A stretch of DNA of 64,000 bases from Saprospiraceae bacterium (GCA_016710235.1 JADJLG010000001.1:2779501-2843500); one strand, 5' to 3'; shown: positions 29,428 to 38,712, numbered from the stretch's first letter. The notes: a model not told the origin generated them from the sequence alone. Program-made: numbers and translations.

Positions 29428-30570
29428 ATGAAAATTTATAAATTAATAGCAGTTTGTTTAGCAATAAGTAGCATTTCATTTGCTCAAACCACTGTGACAG
29501 CTCGGATTTTACCTATTCCGGGGGACACCATCACATTTGTCGTTGATACAAATTTTAGCTCAGTAAAAGTCACGCCTGCAGGTATTGATCAATTTTGGGA
29601 CTTTAGTTCATTAGGTGTAATCACATATAGAAAGGATATTTATCGAGAACCCTCACAAGGACAGGGGAGCGCAAGTTTTCCAATGTCGAATCTGATGTTG
29701 AGGTCAAACGGACAAGAAAGGTATTATATTTCTAGTTCTTCTGGTCTGAACGAATTAGGAACTTATACTCAAAGTGGAGGCCCAATACCTGGTTTTGGCG
29801 GCGCAAACATTTATCCGACAATTGTAAAAGTTCTAAAACTTCCACTTAATTATGGGGACACTTATACAGGAGACATTCCAAATTTGATCACTCTACCAAG
29901 CAATTTACTGCCTGATAGTTTATTGAATATGCTTCCATTGAAATTTGATTCTTTTAGAATTAAAAATGTTCAGTCTATTGAACACACCGTTGATGCTTGG
30001 GGTAAAGTAAAATTGCCGCGTAGAACTTGGAGTGTCTTGAGGGAGAAAGTTGTTACACAAAACAAAAATACAGTTGAAGTTTTGATAGGCTTCATAGGTT
30101 GGGTAGATGTAACTACGCTCGCGGAACCTCTTTTGCAAGGACTGTTAGATATAGGAACAACTTATAATTATAGATTTTGGAGTGATGAGGCAAAGGGACC
30201 GGTGCTTTCCATTTCCGCTGATTCTACTGGCAACATGCTTTCGATACAGTATAAAGGTGATCCATTTGCTGTTTCATCGGAAGACCTTAATTTCGGAAGA
30301 GTTTCTTTTTCGTTATTAAATAATCCATTGTATATTGGACAAAAACCAAAGATCTCTCTCAATCAGGGAGATGTCGATATTTGGAAAGGTGTGGTGAGTA
30401 TAATGGACTTAAATGGAAGTGTATTAAGAGTGTTTCCGGAAATAACTATATCCAGTAAAGAACCTGTTGAGTTAAATTGGACTGGAGAAGTAAGTTCAGC
30501 CTATATTATCCAATGTAAATCATCCAACAACCAAGTTTACAACCTACCATTGATGCTAATTGGAAGGTAA
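29428..30570 (+). CDS. Secreted protein with T9SS-like C-terminus
   Basis: A secreted protein of about 380 residues with unknown function. The ATG at 29428 opens a clear signal peptide (MKIYKLIAVCLAISSISFAQ); the longer in-frame reading from 29329 would overlap the ABC exporter by 89 bp and put a hydrophilic leader before the signal, so I reject it. The body is beta-rich (FVVDTNFSSVKVTPAGIDQFWDFSSL, WGKVKLPRRTWSVLREKV) and the end (VVSIMDLNGSVLRVF, SSAYIIQCKSSNNQVYNLPLML) resembles a type A sorting domain, though weakly. It begins 10 bp after the exporter, so it shares the efp transcript. It is convergent with ribE eight bases away. Confidence 0.8.
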   Translation: MKIYKLIAVCLAISSISFAQTTVTARILPIPGDTITFVVDTNFSSVKVTPAGIDQFWDFSSLGVITYRKDIYREPSQGQGSASFPMSNLMLRSNGQERYYISSSSGLNELGTYTQSGGPIPGFGGANIYPTIVKVLKLPLNYGDTYTGDIPNLITLPSNLLPDSLLNMLPLKFDSFRIKNVQSIEHTVDAWGKVKLPRRTWSVLREKVVTQNKNTVEVLIGFIGWVDVTTLAEPLLQGLLDIGTTYNYRFWSDEAKGPVLSISADSTGNMLSIQYKGDPFAVSSEDLNFGRVSFSLLNNPLYIGQKPKISLNQGDVDIWKGVVSIMDLNGSVLRVFPEITISSKEPVELNWTGEVSSAYIIQCKSSNNQVYNLPLMLIGR

Positions 30571-30578
30571 GGAACAAA

Positions 30579-31181
30579 TTAATTTTTAATATTAATTTTT
30601 TGCATTTGATGTAAGTATTTTAGCATCAAGTCATATTCTACATTTGCTTTCTCTTGTAGAGTCAGTTTTGACAAATTGGTTTTAGTCCAGGTGTGGGGAA
30701 TGATGCTTACCTCAAAATACCTCTTATTATAGTTAACTTTAGAGACCGTCAAACTGACTCCATTAATGCAAATAGATCCCTTATGCAAGATAAATGGTAT
30801 TGCTTTTTTCTGAAACCCGAACCGTAAGTTGTGACTTCCCTCATTTGTGATAATTTTTTGTAATTTTATCTTCCCATCTACATGACCTTGCACTGTATGT
30901 CCATGAAGATATTGGTTCATTTTCAGCGGGACTTCAAGATTTAGAACATCACCTACATTCTTTTCACTTAAAGTAGAAATCTTTAATGTCTCTTGGATAG
31001 CTTCAACTTTATAAGTACGTCCCCTGCGTTGGATAAGGGTTAGACATACGCCATCATGAGCTATTGAATCATTGACACCGATTTCTTTCGGTAAATCGGC
31101 AGATAATGTAAATTGAAGATTCGTACCTGATTTCTTTAGCTCTAGAATTTTTGCCTGTAAAGTAATTATTCCTGTAAACAT
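30579..31181 (-). CDS. ribE: Riboflavin synthase, alpha subunit
   Basis: Dismutes two 6,7-dimethyl-8-ribityllumazine molecules to riboflavin. The diagnostic N-terminus MFTGIITLQAKI is present, and the protein has two lumazine-binding lobes (GVCLTLIQRRG, QYLHGHTVQGHVDGKIKLQ in the first half; GSICINGVSLTVSKV and FEVSIIPHTWTKTNLS in the second). The 200 residues are normal. It is the last gene of a long minus-strand run, five bases after the T9SS type B gene. No FMN riboswitch precedes it, which fits its internal position. Confidence 0.96.
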   Translation of the reverse strand: MFTGIITLQAKILELKKSGTNLQFTLSADLPKEIGVNDSIAHDGVCLTLIQRRGRTYKVEAIQETLKISTLSEKNVGDVLNLEVPLKMNQYLHGHTVQGHVDGKIKLQKIITNEGSHNLRFGFQKKAIPFILHKGSICINGVSLTVSKVNYNKRYFEVSIIPHTWTKTNLSKLTLQEKANVEYDLMLKYLHQMQKINIKN

Positions 31182-31186
31182 ATAAA

Positions 31187-33895
31187 TTATTGGTGTAACA
31201 GTTCAATAAATCCTGACAAATTCAATTTTTGCTTACTAGTTGAAACATTGTAATATGGATCTATGCGACAAGTGTAATAGTAAGTTCCTGAAGCCAATAG
31301 TTTACCATTTTTGTTTTTTCCATCCCAGTTAATTTCTGGATCCTGTGTTTCAAAAACTAATCCACCCCATTGATTGAGCACCTTAAAATCAACAGATTGA
31401 ACAAACAAATTTTGTGTCGGCACAAACATGTCATTATAATGATCTCCATTTGGTGTAAAGCTATTCGGAAGTTCATACTTAAAACACAAGTCAGGACATA
31501 ATGCTGATTCTTGTGTGCATTTCATCCCATTTGCATCAAATGATGCTATCTTATAACATGCTGGGCGAGTTGTGTTGATTGGATCAATATATCCGCCTGT
31601 ATGTGAGATGTCGAAATCCATAGAATCTATTAGTTGTGCGCTAAGAATATCTACTTTGTAAAGTCTAATGAGTGATGCAGATTTTTTTGGACAAGAATTA
31701 TTTGGATTGTCCCAATCCAACTTTACCACAAATGAAGGCTTGTGTTCATCTATCTCATCACAGGGCTCGGATAGCTTTAGTTGTGCACAACATGGAGGTC
31801 TGTTGTCTTTGGCATAAACACAATTTATATTGGATCGATTAAAAGTAGAATCTTGAATATTTGAAATTCGAAATATACCCGTTGTCCTAATATAGTAACA
31901 ATACTGACTGTCCAATGTCACATTATTGTCAATATAGTTTTGTTTGTTGGTTTCTGAAATTTTTTTAAAAATACTTGATCCGGGGTCTTTTCTAAAAACT
32001 TCATAAGAAATATTTTGCCAAGGTACTAATTCTTTCCAATGTAAATTGATGTTTGAATCCCCTGTGATTGCAGTTAAAAAAATGGATTGGGCCGGATTTG
32101 AATAAACCGTTTTCGAATTTTGATCTTTTACACTTACCCTAAACTCATGTTGTAATGATAATGTATTTGTATTGTTTAATACAAAACTGCTGTCCCAAAT
32201 TTCATTTCTACTGTTGTATAGTTTTAATGAACCGGGTACTTGCATCCACTGCTGATTCGGATATTTTTCTTCAATGGATTGTTCATATGGTGCTTCAAAA
32301 TTGCTTGTGTCAAGAGAGGATAAGAAATAGTTCTTCCATTGAATTATGATTTCACCAGTCAATGAGTTAGTCTTGTCTATATCCACCATTGTGATCGAAG
32401 GTGAATTTTCATTTTGAAAATAACAGACCTCATTTGAACTTAATGAATGAGTGAAATTATATGGGAAATTCTGTGTACTCAATTTCGAATACTCTGCCTG
32501 GATCCGATAACAATATGTTGATGTGGAAGTGATACTAGTGTCCTTATAGACATAAGTAGAACCTGATATTTCTTCGACTGAATAGGCGATTTGCTTGTAA
32601 GAGAAAACACTGAGATCGGCGTTGCAAGTATCTTGGAGAATATTTGTAGACCGATCTGAGCGCCAAATTGAAAATCCTCTAAAATCAGTTGCTTGGTCAC
32701 ATAAATAAGGAAAATTCCAAGTTAAAATATTACGACCCTGCTCACTGTTCAAAGACAAGTTATCAGGAGAAGGGGCTATCACTTTTACCCTGAAAGTATG
32801 GATATCTACAGCGCCAGTGCTATCTAGAAAGTTATCTGTAGCCTTTAGAACAAATACATAGTAATTGTTGCTTACATGATTACAATCTGGTGTCCATTGA
32901 AATCTGGCGACAAATGAAGTATCCTGATAAGAAGATGGGGCTGTGATCATAGGCGGATTATTTAAACCAAAAGCAGAGCCTGAGTAAACCAATTTAACCC
33001 TTTTGGAACCTATCGCGGTGTCAGGATCCGATATTCTAAATTTGATATCTATCGGAGTTCCGACGAGTATACAAGTATCAGTAACGCCAGCAATCGTTGG
33101 TGGTTGGTTATTTTTGCAATCGTCTTTAACCAGTATTTGCATATCTCGAATTGTTGATGCTATCAACACTCCAGCTCTCCACTCTTGCACAATGAAACTC
33201 AGATTATACTCACCGGGTTGTTTTGGCGAATTCCAAATGATAGTACCGGTTTTTGGATCAAGACTCAACTGGTTATCAAGACCGGGTCTAATTTGAGAAG
33301 GCAAAGAGTAATTGGGTGCTGGGCTGTTTTTATCCATCAAAGGAGTGCTTAAAACAAACGTTAAACTATCACTATCAGGATCATTAGCTGCGGGATTATG
33401 AACAAATACTTGATTCAGACAAGCGAAATCAATCGGGTATTGCACCAACTCAACCGTTTGATTGTATCCTTGAAATGCTGGATTCAAAATTGTAAAAACG
33501 GTCTGAACATAAAACGGAATATTTACTGAATTGGGTGGATCTAGATTAACAATATCAGAAATTCTGTTTGGGTCAAAAAAACCAATTATGTATGTTCCAC
33601 GTCCAGCATAGTTATGTGTCGCCACGTAGGTATTTTTTTTAACATCATTTCCCAAAGATTCACCAAATTGATTTGATCTGACAACTTTGGAAAATGTGCC
33701 ATCACCCCAATCAATGACTATACTATCTCTATCCGCCGCGAAACTTGATTCTTTTGTAAAAGTGATTACTGTGGCCTCCAGCGTATAATCTGAGAGCTGT
33801 TTTACTCGTATCTCACCAGCCCTATTGTGGGTTGCTAAAGCAGAAGTACTGATTATTAAATTTATACATAATATTGTAAGATTCAGGTGTTTCAT
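31187..33895 (-). CDS. T9SS type B (gliding-motility C-terminal) surface protein
   Basis: A secreted protein of 902 residues. A signal peptide ends near STSALATHNRAGEI; that THNRAGEI opening is common in Bacteroidota surface proteins with type B tails. Ig-like and fibronectin-III-like domains follow (NILTWNFPYLCDQATDFRGFSIWR, NINLHWKELVPWQNISYEVFR), and the end is a CHU_C domain (ELPNSFTPNGDHYNDMFVP, FKVLNQWGGLVFET, GTYYYTCRI). A role in adhesion or gliding is possible but not shown. It overlaps rfbD by four bases (ATGA) and precedes ribE by five, so a surface protein is embedded in a housekeeping operon. Confidence 0.9.
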   Translation of the reverse strand: MKHLNLTILCINLIISTSALATHNRAGEIRVKQLSDYTLEATVITFTKESSFAADRDSIVIDWGDGTFSKVVRSNQFGESLGNDVKKNTYVATHNYAGRGTYIIGFFDPNRISDIVNLDPPNSVNIPFYVQTVFTILNPAFQGYNQTVELVQYPIDFACLNQVFVHNPAANDPDSDSLTFVLSTPLMDKNSPAPNYSLPSQIRPGLDNQLSLDPKTGTIIWNSPKQPGEYNLSFIVQEWRAGVLIASTIRDMQILVKDDCKNNQPPTIAGVTDTCILVGTPIDIKFRISDPDTAIGSKRVKLVYSGSAFGLNNPPMITAPSSYQDTSFVARFQWTPDCNHVSNNYYVFVLKATDNFLDSTGAVDIHTFRVKVIAPSPDNLSLNSEQGRNILTWNFPYLCDQATDFRGFSIWRSDRSTNILQDTCNADLSVFSYKQIAYSVEEISGSTYVYKDTSITSTSTYCYRIQAEYSKLSTQNFPYNFTHSLSSNEVCYFQNENSPSITMVDIDKTNSLTGEIIIQWKNYFLSSLDTSNFEAPYEQSIEEKYPNQQWMQVPGSLKLYNSRNEIWDSSFVLNNTNTLSLQHEFRVSVKDQNSKTVYSNPAQSIFLTAITGDSNINLHWKELVPWQNISYEVFRKDPGSSIFKKISETNKQNYIDNNVTLDSQYCYYIRTTGIFRISNIQDSTFNRSNINCVYAKDNRPPCCAQLKLSEPCDEIDEHKPSFVVKLDWDNPNNSCPKKSASLIRLYKVDILSAQLIDSMDFDISHTGGYIDPINTTRPACYKIASFDANGMKCTQESALCPDLCFKYELPNSFTPNGDHYNDMFVPTQNLFVQSVDFKVLNQWGGLVFETQDPEINWDGKNKNGKLLASGTYYYTCRIDPYYNVSTSKQKLNLSGFIELLHQ

Positions 33896-34770
33896 TTATT
33901 TGGCATTTTATACAAGCATTGTTTCAATGAATCTTCCCATTGCGGTATTTTATAATCAAATGTAGATGTAAATTTATCACAATTTAAAACACTATAATGT
34001 GGACGACTTGCTGCAGCGTTAAAATCTGCTGTCGTGATTGGCAAAACATTAGTTTGTAAGTTCTGTATTTTAAATATTTCCTTTGCAAAATCAAACCATG
34101 TACTCGACCCTTGATTTGCGAAATGATATGTGCCGAATAGATCATGGCCTTCTGAATTTACAGTAGAAATGAGATGAATGATCCCTTTCGCGAGTTCAAG
34201 CGCATACGTCGGTGAACCCATTTGATCACTAACAACATGAATCTCCGGTTTACTTTGAGCAAGTCTGAGCATTGTTTTTACGAAGTTATGTCCAAACTCC
34301 GAGTAAATCCAGGACGATCGAATGATATAATGTTTTTCCCATAATTCTTTCAACGCGATTTCGCCTGACAATTTGGATTGACCATAAACTGTTTTTGGCT
34401 TGCATAGGTCTGTTTCTAACATTCCATCCACACGATGCGTTTCAGAGTGAAATACATAATCCGTAGATATATGTACCATCTGTGTGTTGTGCTCTTTAGA
34501 CAGCAAGGCAAGAGATTCCACAGCCATATGATTAATTTCAAAACACTTATCTTTCTCCGACTCTGCTAAATCTACCTTTGTATAAGCGGCACAGTTGATG
34601 AGAAATTGGGGTTGTATTATTTCGAATATTTGTTTTGATTGGACACTGTTGGTAATATCCCAATGAGTACTATCCATTAGGAAAAAATCATGTTCAGGAG
34701 TATTTGGCACCAATCGTCCAAATTCCTGTCCTAACTGGCCATTTGATCCGCTTATTAAAATTCTACTCAT
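33892..34770 (-). CDS. rfbD: dTDP-4-dehydrorhamnose reductase
   Basis: Last step of dTDP-L-rhamnose synthesis for surface polysaccharide. The Rossmann motif GSNGQLGQEFGRL, the catalytic YxxxK in VYGQSKLSGE and the substrate signature HISTDYVFHSE are present in 292 residues. It overlaps the rfbC stop by four bases and the downstream surface-protein start by four. rfbA and rfbB, the first two steps, are not in the window, so the pathway is split. Confidence 0.95.
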   Translation of the reverse strand: MSRILISGSNGQLGQEFGRLVPNTPEHDFFLMDSTHWDITNSVQSKQIFEIIQPQFLINCAAYTKVDLAESEKDKCFEINHMAVESLALLSKEHNTQMVHISTDYVFHSETHRVDGMLETDLCKPKTVYGQSKLSGEIALKELWEKHYIIRSSWIYSEFGHNFVKTMLRLAQSKPEIHVVSDQMGSPTYALELAKGIIHLISTVNSEGHDLFGTYHFANQGSSTWFDFAKEIFKIQNLQTNVLPITTADFNAAASRPHYSVLNCDKFTSTFDYKIPQWEDSLKQCLYKMPNK

Positions 34771-35300
34771 TTGATTAAAACTGGCCAGGCTCTGTCTTTT
34801 TCAGAGATGATATGATGTTCTCTAGGAATTCTCCAATCGATTTGGAGTGATGAGTCCATTGGATTTATACCTTTTTCTGTTTCCTTGCGGTAATAATTAT
34901 CGCATTTGTAAGCGAATATGCTATCGTCTTGCAATACTGAATACCCATGTGCAAATCCTCTTGGTATAAACATTTGAGTTTTGTTTTCACCCGAAAGTTC
35001 AATGCTAAAAGTTTGACCATAAGTCTCACTATCTATTCTAAGATCCAGTACGACATCAAGCACTCTTCCTTTGATGACTCTGACCAATTTCGCTTGAGCA
35101 TAAGTCCCTTCCTGGAAGTGTAATCCCCTTATAACCCCATAATTGGAGCAAGATTCATTATCCTGCACAAAGTTTATATTTTTCAAATCATCCGGGCATT
35201 TCTCTTGATTAAACGTTTCAACAAAATATCCTCGTTCATCTTGAAAAACTTTTGGTCGAATGATGATAATTCCATTTATTCTTGTTTTTTCGAATAGCAT
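34767..35300 (-). CDS. rfbC: dTDP-4-dehydrorhamnose 3,5-epimerase
   Basis: Epimerises C3 and C5 of the dTDP-keto sugar before reduction by RfbD. RmlC signatures are RPKVFQDERGYFVETFN, VIRGLHFQEGTYAQAKLVRV with the catalytic His, and PRGFAHGYSVLQDDSIFAYKC with the catalytic Tyr region. I chose the ATG at 35300 (MLFEKTRINGII) because it matches the normal N-terminus and lies five bases after the der stop; a longer reading to 35351 would overlap der. The 177 residues are standard. Confidence 0.95.
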   Translation of the reverse strand: MLFEKTRINGIIIIRPKVFQDERGYFVETFNQEKCPDDLKNINFVQDNESCSNYGVIRGLHFQEGTYAQAKLVRVIKGRVLDVVLDLRIDSETYGQTFSIELSGENKTQMFIPRGFAHGYSVLQDDSIFAYKCDNYYRKETEKGINPMDSSLQIDWRIPREHHIISEKDRAWPVLIK

Positions 35301-35304
35301 AAGA

Positions 35305-36606
35305 TTATTTTTCTTTGAAAACCAATCTGATTGGTACACCGGTAAGTTCAAATAATGATCTCATTTGGTTCTCTAAAAATTGTTTGTAACTTCCTTTTAT
35401 CTGATCTGGATAATTCGAAAAGAACGCAAACACCGGATACTCTTTATCTATTTGTGTGACGTACTTGATTTTTATCAAATGATTGCGGTAGGAAGCCGGT
35501 GGAAATTTTTGGATTGCCTCCAGAACTTTGTCGTTTAATTCTGATGTTTTAATTTTCTGCTGTCTTAAGTGATAAACCTTAATTCCTAACTCAATTGACT
35601 GAAAAATACGTTGCTTTTCCAGTGCACTGATGAATAAAATGGGAACGTCTGTAAAGGGCGCCAATTTCAGTTTAATTGTTCTTTCAAACTGAACTGCAGT
35701 ATTTGTATCTTTTTCAACCAGATCCCATTTGTTAACCAAGATGATTATGCCTTTGTTCCGCTTTACGACTAAAGAAAAAAGTTCCATATCTTGAGCTTCG
35801 ATCCCCAGAGTAGCATCAATCACTAAAAAGCATACATCAGCTTCTTCAATTGCCCTGATGGCTCTTAAGACCGAATAAAATTCCAGATCTTCAGTCACTT
35901 TATTTTTCTTGCGAATACCTGCAGTATCTATTAAAATAAAATCTTTACCAAACTTCGTATATCTGGAATGAACCGGATCTCGCGTTGTGCCTGCAATTTC
36001 AGTAACAATGTTTCTATCTTCTCCTAGAAAAGCATTGACGAGGGAAGATTTTCCTACATTTGGCTGACCGATGATAGCAAACTTTGGAATGTCCTCAGGC
36101 AGTATTTCAGAAGCAGGAATGATGGATGTTATGGCATCAAGTAATTCTCCTGTACCACTACCTGAAACGCTTGCTATCGGAAACAACTCATCAAATCCAA
36201 GTGACCAAAATTCGTGAGACATCAAAAGTCTTTCGTGGTTGTCAACTTTGTTAACGGTAAGAAATACTTTTTTTTGTGAGGATCTCAGCATACGCGCGAT
36301 ATATTCATCCGCATCAGTCATTCCCGTACTCGCGTCAACAACAAATATGATTGCAGAGGATTCTTCAACCGCAAAATCTACCTGTTTTTTAATGTTTTTT
36401 TCAAAAATATCATGTGAACGCTCTACGATACCTCCTGTATCCACAACCAAAAACTCTTTTCCATTCCAGTGAGAACTCCCATAAATTCGATCTCTGGTGA
36501 CTCCACTCACATCATCCACAATCGCTTGATTGCTACCTGTTAGTCTATTGAATAAAGTCGATTTCCCGACATTTGGTCTTCCGACGATTGCAAATGTATA
36601 ACTCAT
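35305..36606 (-). CDS. der: Ribosome-assembly GTPase Der (EngA)
   Basis: Tandem-GTPase required for 50S subunit maturation. The first G domain starts at once (IVGRPNVGKSTLFNRL, DTGGIV, NKVDN) and the second around residue 175 (IIGQPNVGKSSLVNAFL, DTAGIRKKNKV, NKWDLVE), followed by a KH-like C-terminal domain (HLIKIKYVTQIDKEYPVFAFF). The 433 residues are standard. Its ATG overlaps the stop of era, so two ribosome GTPases are translationally coupled. Confidence 0.98.
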   Translation of the reverse strand: MSYTFAIVGRPNVGKSTLFNRLTGSNQAIVDDVSGVTRDRIYGSSHWNGKEFLVVDTGGIVERSHDIFEKNIKKQVDFAVEESSAIIFVVDASTGMTDADEYIARMLRSSQKKVFLTVNKVDNHERLLMSHEFWSLGFDELFPIASVSGSGTGELLDAITSIIPASEILPEDIPKFAIIGQPNVGKSSLVNAFLGEDRNIVTEIAGTTRDPVHSRYTKFGKDFILIDTAGIRKKNKVTEDLEFYSVLRAIRAIEEADVCFLVIDATLGIEAQDMELFSLVVKRNKGIIILVNKWDLVEKDTNTAVQFERTIKLKLAPFTDVPILFISALEKQRIFQSIELGIKVYHLRQQKIKTSELNDKVLEAIQKFPPASYRNHLIKIKYVTQIDKEYPVFAFFSNYPDQIKGSYKQFLENQMRSLFELTGVPIRLVFKEK

Positions 36607-37490
36607 GGTTTCATGCCAATTTTAGTAATAAACGATTGATCTTCACGCCAATTTTCTTTTAGTTTGGCAGTCAAGCCTAAATGAACTTTTTGTCTCAGGA
36701 ATTTTTCAATTTCCAGCCGGCTTTGAATTCCTAGTTCTTTAATTTTTGCTCCATTTTTTCCAACTATGATTGCAAGTTGAGAAGATTTATTCACAAAAAT
36801 ACGAGCTTCAATTTTTGCCATCTCACTATTGTCATCCACTCCTTTGCAACTATCAACTGAAACTATTACACTATAAGGTATCTCGTCGCTGAATAATTGA
36901 AATATTTTTTCGCGAATTAGCTCTGCAATAAAAAAGCGCACTGATTTATCACTACTTGTCTCGCTATCAAAGTAGAATGGATGTTCCGGTAAGAAATCAG
37001 ATAATTTTTGTAATAAGGGTTCTATAGCTTCCTGACTGAGTGCAGACATTTCATAGACATTGTCTCCAAGCTCCAATTTCTGCAATTCCTGTTTCAAATT
37101 CTGGATTTGTTCAGAATTTGCGATATCGATTTTATTGATAATTATAATAGCTGGAACTTCACTTTTTTTTAGCATGTTGACCAAATAGGGGTGGATACCG
37201 TGTTTATCTGTCGGATCAATGACAAGCAGAAAAACATCGGCATCATTTTTCATACCTTCAATTTCATTATTCATTGCATGATGTAGTTTGTAACTGGCAC
37301 TTGCAATATATCCCGGACTGTCAGAAAATATAAACTGATTGTCCCCCTCATTTCTTACCACCAACAATCTTTGCCGGGTCGTTTGCGGCTTTGGACTCGT
37401 GATGGCCCATTTGTCCTGCATTAAAGCATTGAGCAATGTTGATTTGCCAGCGTTTGGGGAGCCAATTATATTTATAAATCCTGATTTCAT
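36603..37490 (-). CDS. era: Ribosome-assembly GTPase Era
   Basis: GTPase that binds 16S rRNA and assists 30S maturation. The N-terminal G domain has GSPNAGKSTLLNAL, DSPGYI and NKIDI; the C-terminal KH domain has LAIIVGKNGAKIKELGIQ and LFVK-type residues before VHLGLTAKLKENWREDQSF. The reading can extend to 37583, but the added leader is hydrophobic and not family-like; ATGs at 37490 and 37508 are plausible and 37490 (MKSGFINIIG) fits Era best. It overlaps der by four bases and follows the hypothetical gene by 38 bp. Confidence 0.96.
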   Translation of the reverse strand: MKSGFINIIGSPNAGKSTLLNALMQDKWAITSPKPQTTRQRLLVVRNEGDNQFIFSDSPGYIASASYKLHHAMNNEIEGMKNDADVFLLVIDPTDKHGIHPYLVNMLKKSEVPAIIIINKIDIANSEQIQNLKQELQKLELGDNVYEMSALSQEAIEPLLQKLSDFLPEHPFYFDSETSSDKSVRFFIAELIREKIFQLFSDEIPYSVIVSVDSCKGVDDNSEMAKIEARIFVNKSSQLAIIVGKNGAKIKELGIQSRLEIEKFLRQKVHLGLTAKLKENWREDQSFITKIGMKP

Positions 37491-37528
37491 TTTATTCTTT
37501 TCAATCATAAAAAAAATTAATACAAAGA

Positions 37529-38086
37529 CTAAATTCTTTGAAGAACCCAATCGTATAAAGCATTTGGATTCATTTTTCTCCAATTGAGGTCATTCCATTT
37601 TTTCCCAAAATGAATGTGTCTTTGTAATCCAACTGTTTTCATTTCATCTGAAACATGATCCAGAGTATTTATAAAGCAAATCCATCCATTTTCTTCAGCT
37701 ACTTCTTCATTCCACTCTTCATAGTATGAATCATCTGAAGCATGAAAGTTGAGCACATGTTCCATTAAAGTGATAAATTTAAATATTCCTTGATTCATTA
37801 ATTTTTCTATAACATCTCTTTTTAAAAACATAATGTCATTTCCCAATGCATCATTCCATTCTCCTATGAATTCTATAATGGCAAAACCTTCTTCATAATC
37901 TGAATATATTATTTTTAAAAATAAATTCTCAGCTCCGAATTCATCCCAATGAGGATGAATAAAATAATTATAAACCTTTTTTTCATATTCGAATTCATTG
38001 TATGTTTGACCGAAGAATGGGGATCTTTCATCTTCAGTACTGTTGTACAAATCCATCCAAATGTAAAATGGTTCTATATCATGCAT
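37529..38086 (-). CDS. Conserved Bacteroidota hypothetical protein
   Basis: A 185-residue acidic cytoplasmic protein. I recognise the N-terminus MHDIEPFYIW...YNEFEYEKKVYNYFIHPHWDEFG as typical of a conserved Bacteroidota family of unknown function, and that fixes the start at 38086 rather than at the upstream non-ATG codons. Other conserved-looking blocks are FAIIEFIGEWNDALGNDIMFL and MEHVLNFHASDDSYYEEWNEE. No domain of known function was seen. It heads the era-der-rfbCD run. Its start codon lies only four bases from that of the divergent NadR-like gene. Confidence 0.82.
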   Translation of the reverse strand: MHDIEPFYIWMDLYNSTEDERSPFFGQTYNEFEYEKKVYNYFIHPHWDEFGAENLFLKIIYSDYEEGFAIIEFIGEWNDALGNDIMFLKRDVIEKLMNQGIFKFITLMEHVLNFHASDDSYYEEWNEEVAEENGWICFINTLDHVSDEMKTVGLQRHIHFGKKWNDLNWRKMNPNALYDWVLQRI

Positions 38087-38090
38087 AAAT

Positions 38091-38615
38091 ATGGCAGGTA
38101 ATTTTACAATTTCAGGTCCGGAATCAACCGGAAAAACATATTTGTCCATGAGACTGGCTACCTTATGCAAAGGTACATGGATTCCAGAATATTCCCGAAG
38201 CTATCTCAACCAATTAAGGCGTTCTTATGCACCAGATGATTTGGATAACATTGCAGATGGCCAGCTGGAAATGATATTGAGAGCGCATGAACAAAGTACA
38301 GGGAAACCTTTAATATTGGATACAGATTTACTCAATATCTTGGTATGGAGTGAGCTCAAATATGGAAAAGTTTCTTCGAAAATTGAAGCTTGTTACAGAA
38401 AACAACCACCAACACATCATTTATTACTTCAAGCTGATTTGCCTTGGGAATTCGATTCTCTGAGAGAAAATCCATTCGATCGCGCAGAAATTTTCAAATA
38501 TTTTATAAAAACTTTACAATTTCGTCAACTTCCATTTACTATTATAGAAGGCTTCGGAGCCAAACGTATCAATCAATGTATATGGACTATGATTCAGAAG
38601 AGCAAATTTTTGTAA
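38091..38615 (+). CDS. NadR-like AAA/P-loop kinase
   Basis: A stand-alone P-loop ATPase of 174 residues resembling the C-terminal ribosylnicotinamide-kinase domain of NadR. Walker A is GPESTGKTYLSMRLA (residues 9-16), followed by WIPEYSRSYL and LILDTDLLNILVWSE, both typical of the family. There is no N-terminal DNA-binding or adenylyltransferase domain. NadR-type kinases phosphorylate imported nicotinamide riboside. Here the gene abuts a TPP-riboswitch-controlled receptor, so a thiamine-related or nucleoside substrate is possible; that is inference. Its stop codon lies inside the riboswitch promoter. Confidence 0.88.
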   Translation: MAGNFTISGPESTGKTYLSMRLATLCKGTWIPEYSRSYLNQLRRSYAPDDLDNIADGQLEMILRAHEQSTGKPLILDTDLLNILVWSELKYGKVSSKIEACYRKQPPTHHLLLQADLPWEFDSLRENPFDRAEIFKYFIKTLQFRQLPFTIIEGFGAKRINQCIWTMIQKSKFL

Positions 38616-38620
38616 CTTTG
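38613..38620 (+). promoter_or_regulatory. Candidate -7 box TAACTTTG before TPP riboswitch
   Basis: Matches TAnnTTTG exactly and contains the TAA stop of the NadR-like gene. A transcript from here would begin at about the 5' edge of the riboswitch. No TTG was found 20 bp upstream. Confidence 0.55.
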
Positions 38621-38621
38621 T

Positions 38622-38712
38622 GATCAAAGGGGTGCCGTATAAGTGATTTTCACCGGCTGAGAATATACCCTCAGAACCTGGGCAAGTAATTTTGCAGAGG
38701 AAAGAGAGATGC
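38622..38712 (+). promoter_or_regulatory. TPP riboswitch (THI box)
   Basis: The conserved aptamer blocks appear in order: GGGGTGCC (38629-38636), CACC, GGCTGAGA, ACCC, GAACCTG, GGCAAGTAAT and GCAGAGGAAAG. The GGCTGAGA and GAACCTG blocks bind the pyrimidine and pyrophosphate ends of thiamine pyrophosphate in known THI boxes. It sits directly upstream of the TonB receptor and should shut it down when TPP is plentiful. The 3' block TAATTTTGCAGAGG departs slightly from the usual TAATGCCAGCG. Confidence 0.93.

Noticed and set aside
30576..30598. AT-only hairpin between the convergent secreted-protein and ribE genes
   Set aside because: The 8-bp stem is entirely A/T, lies within ribE's last codons and has only a short T-run, so it is too weak to call.
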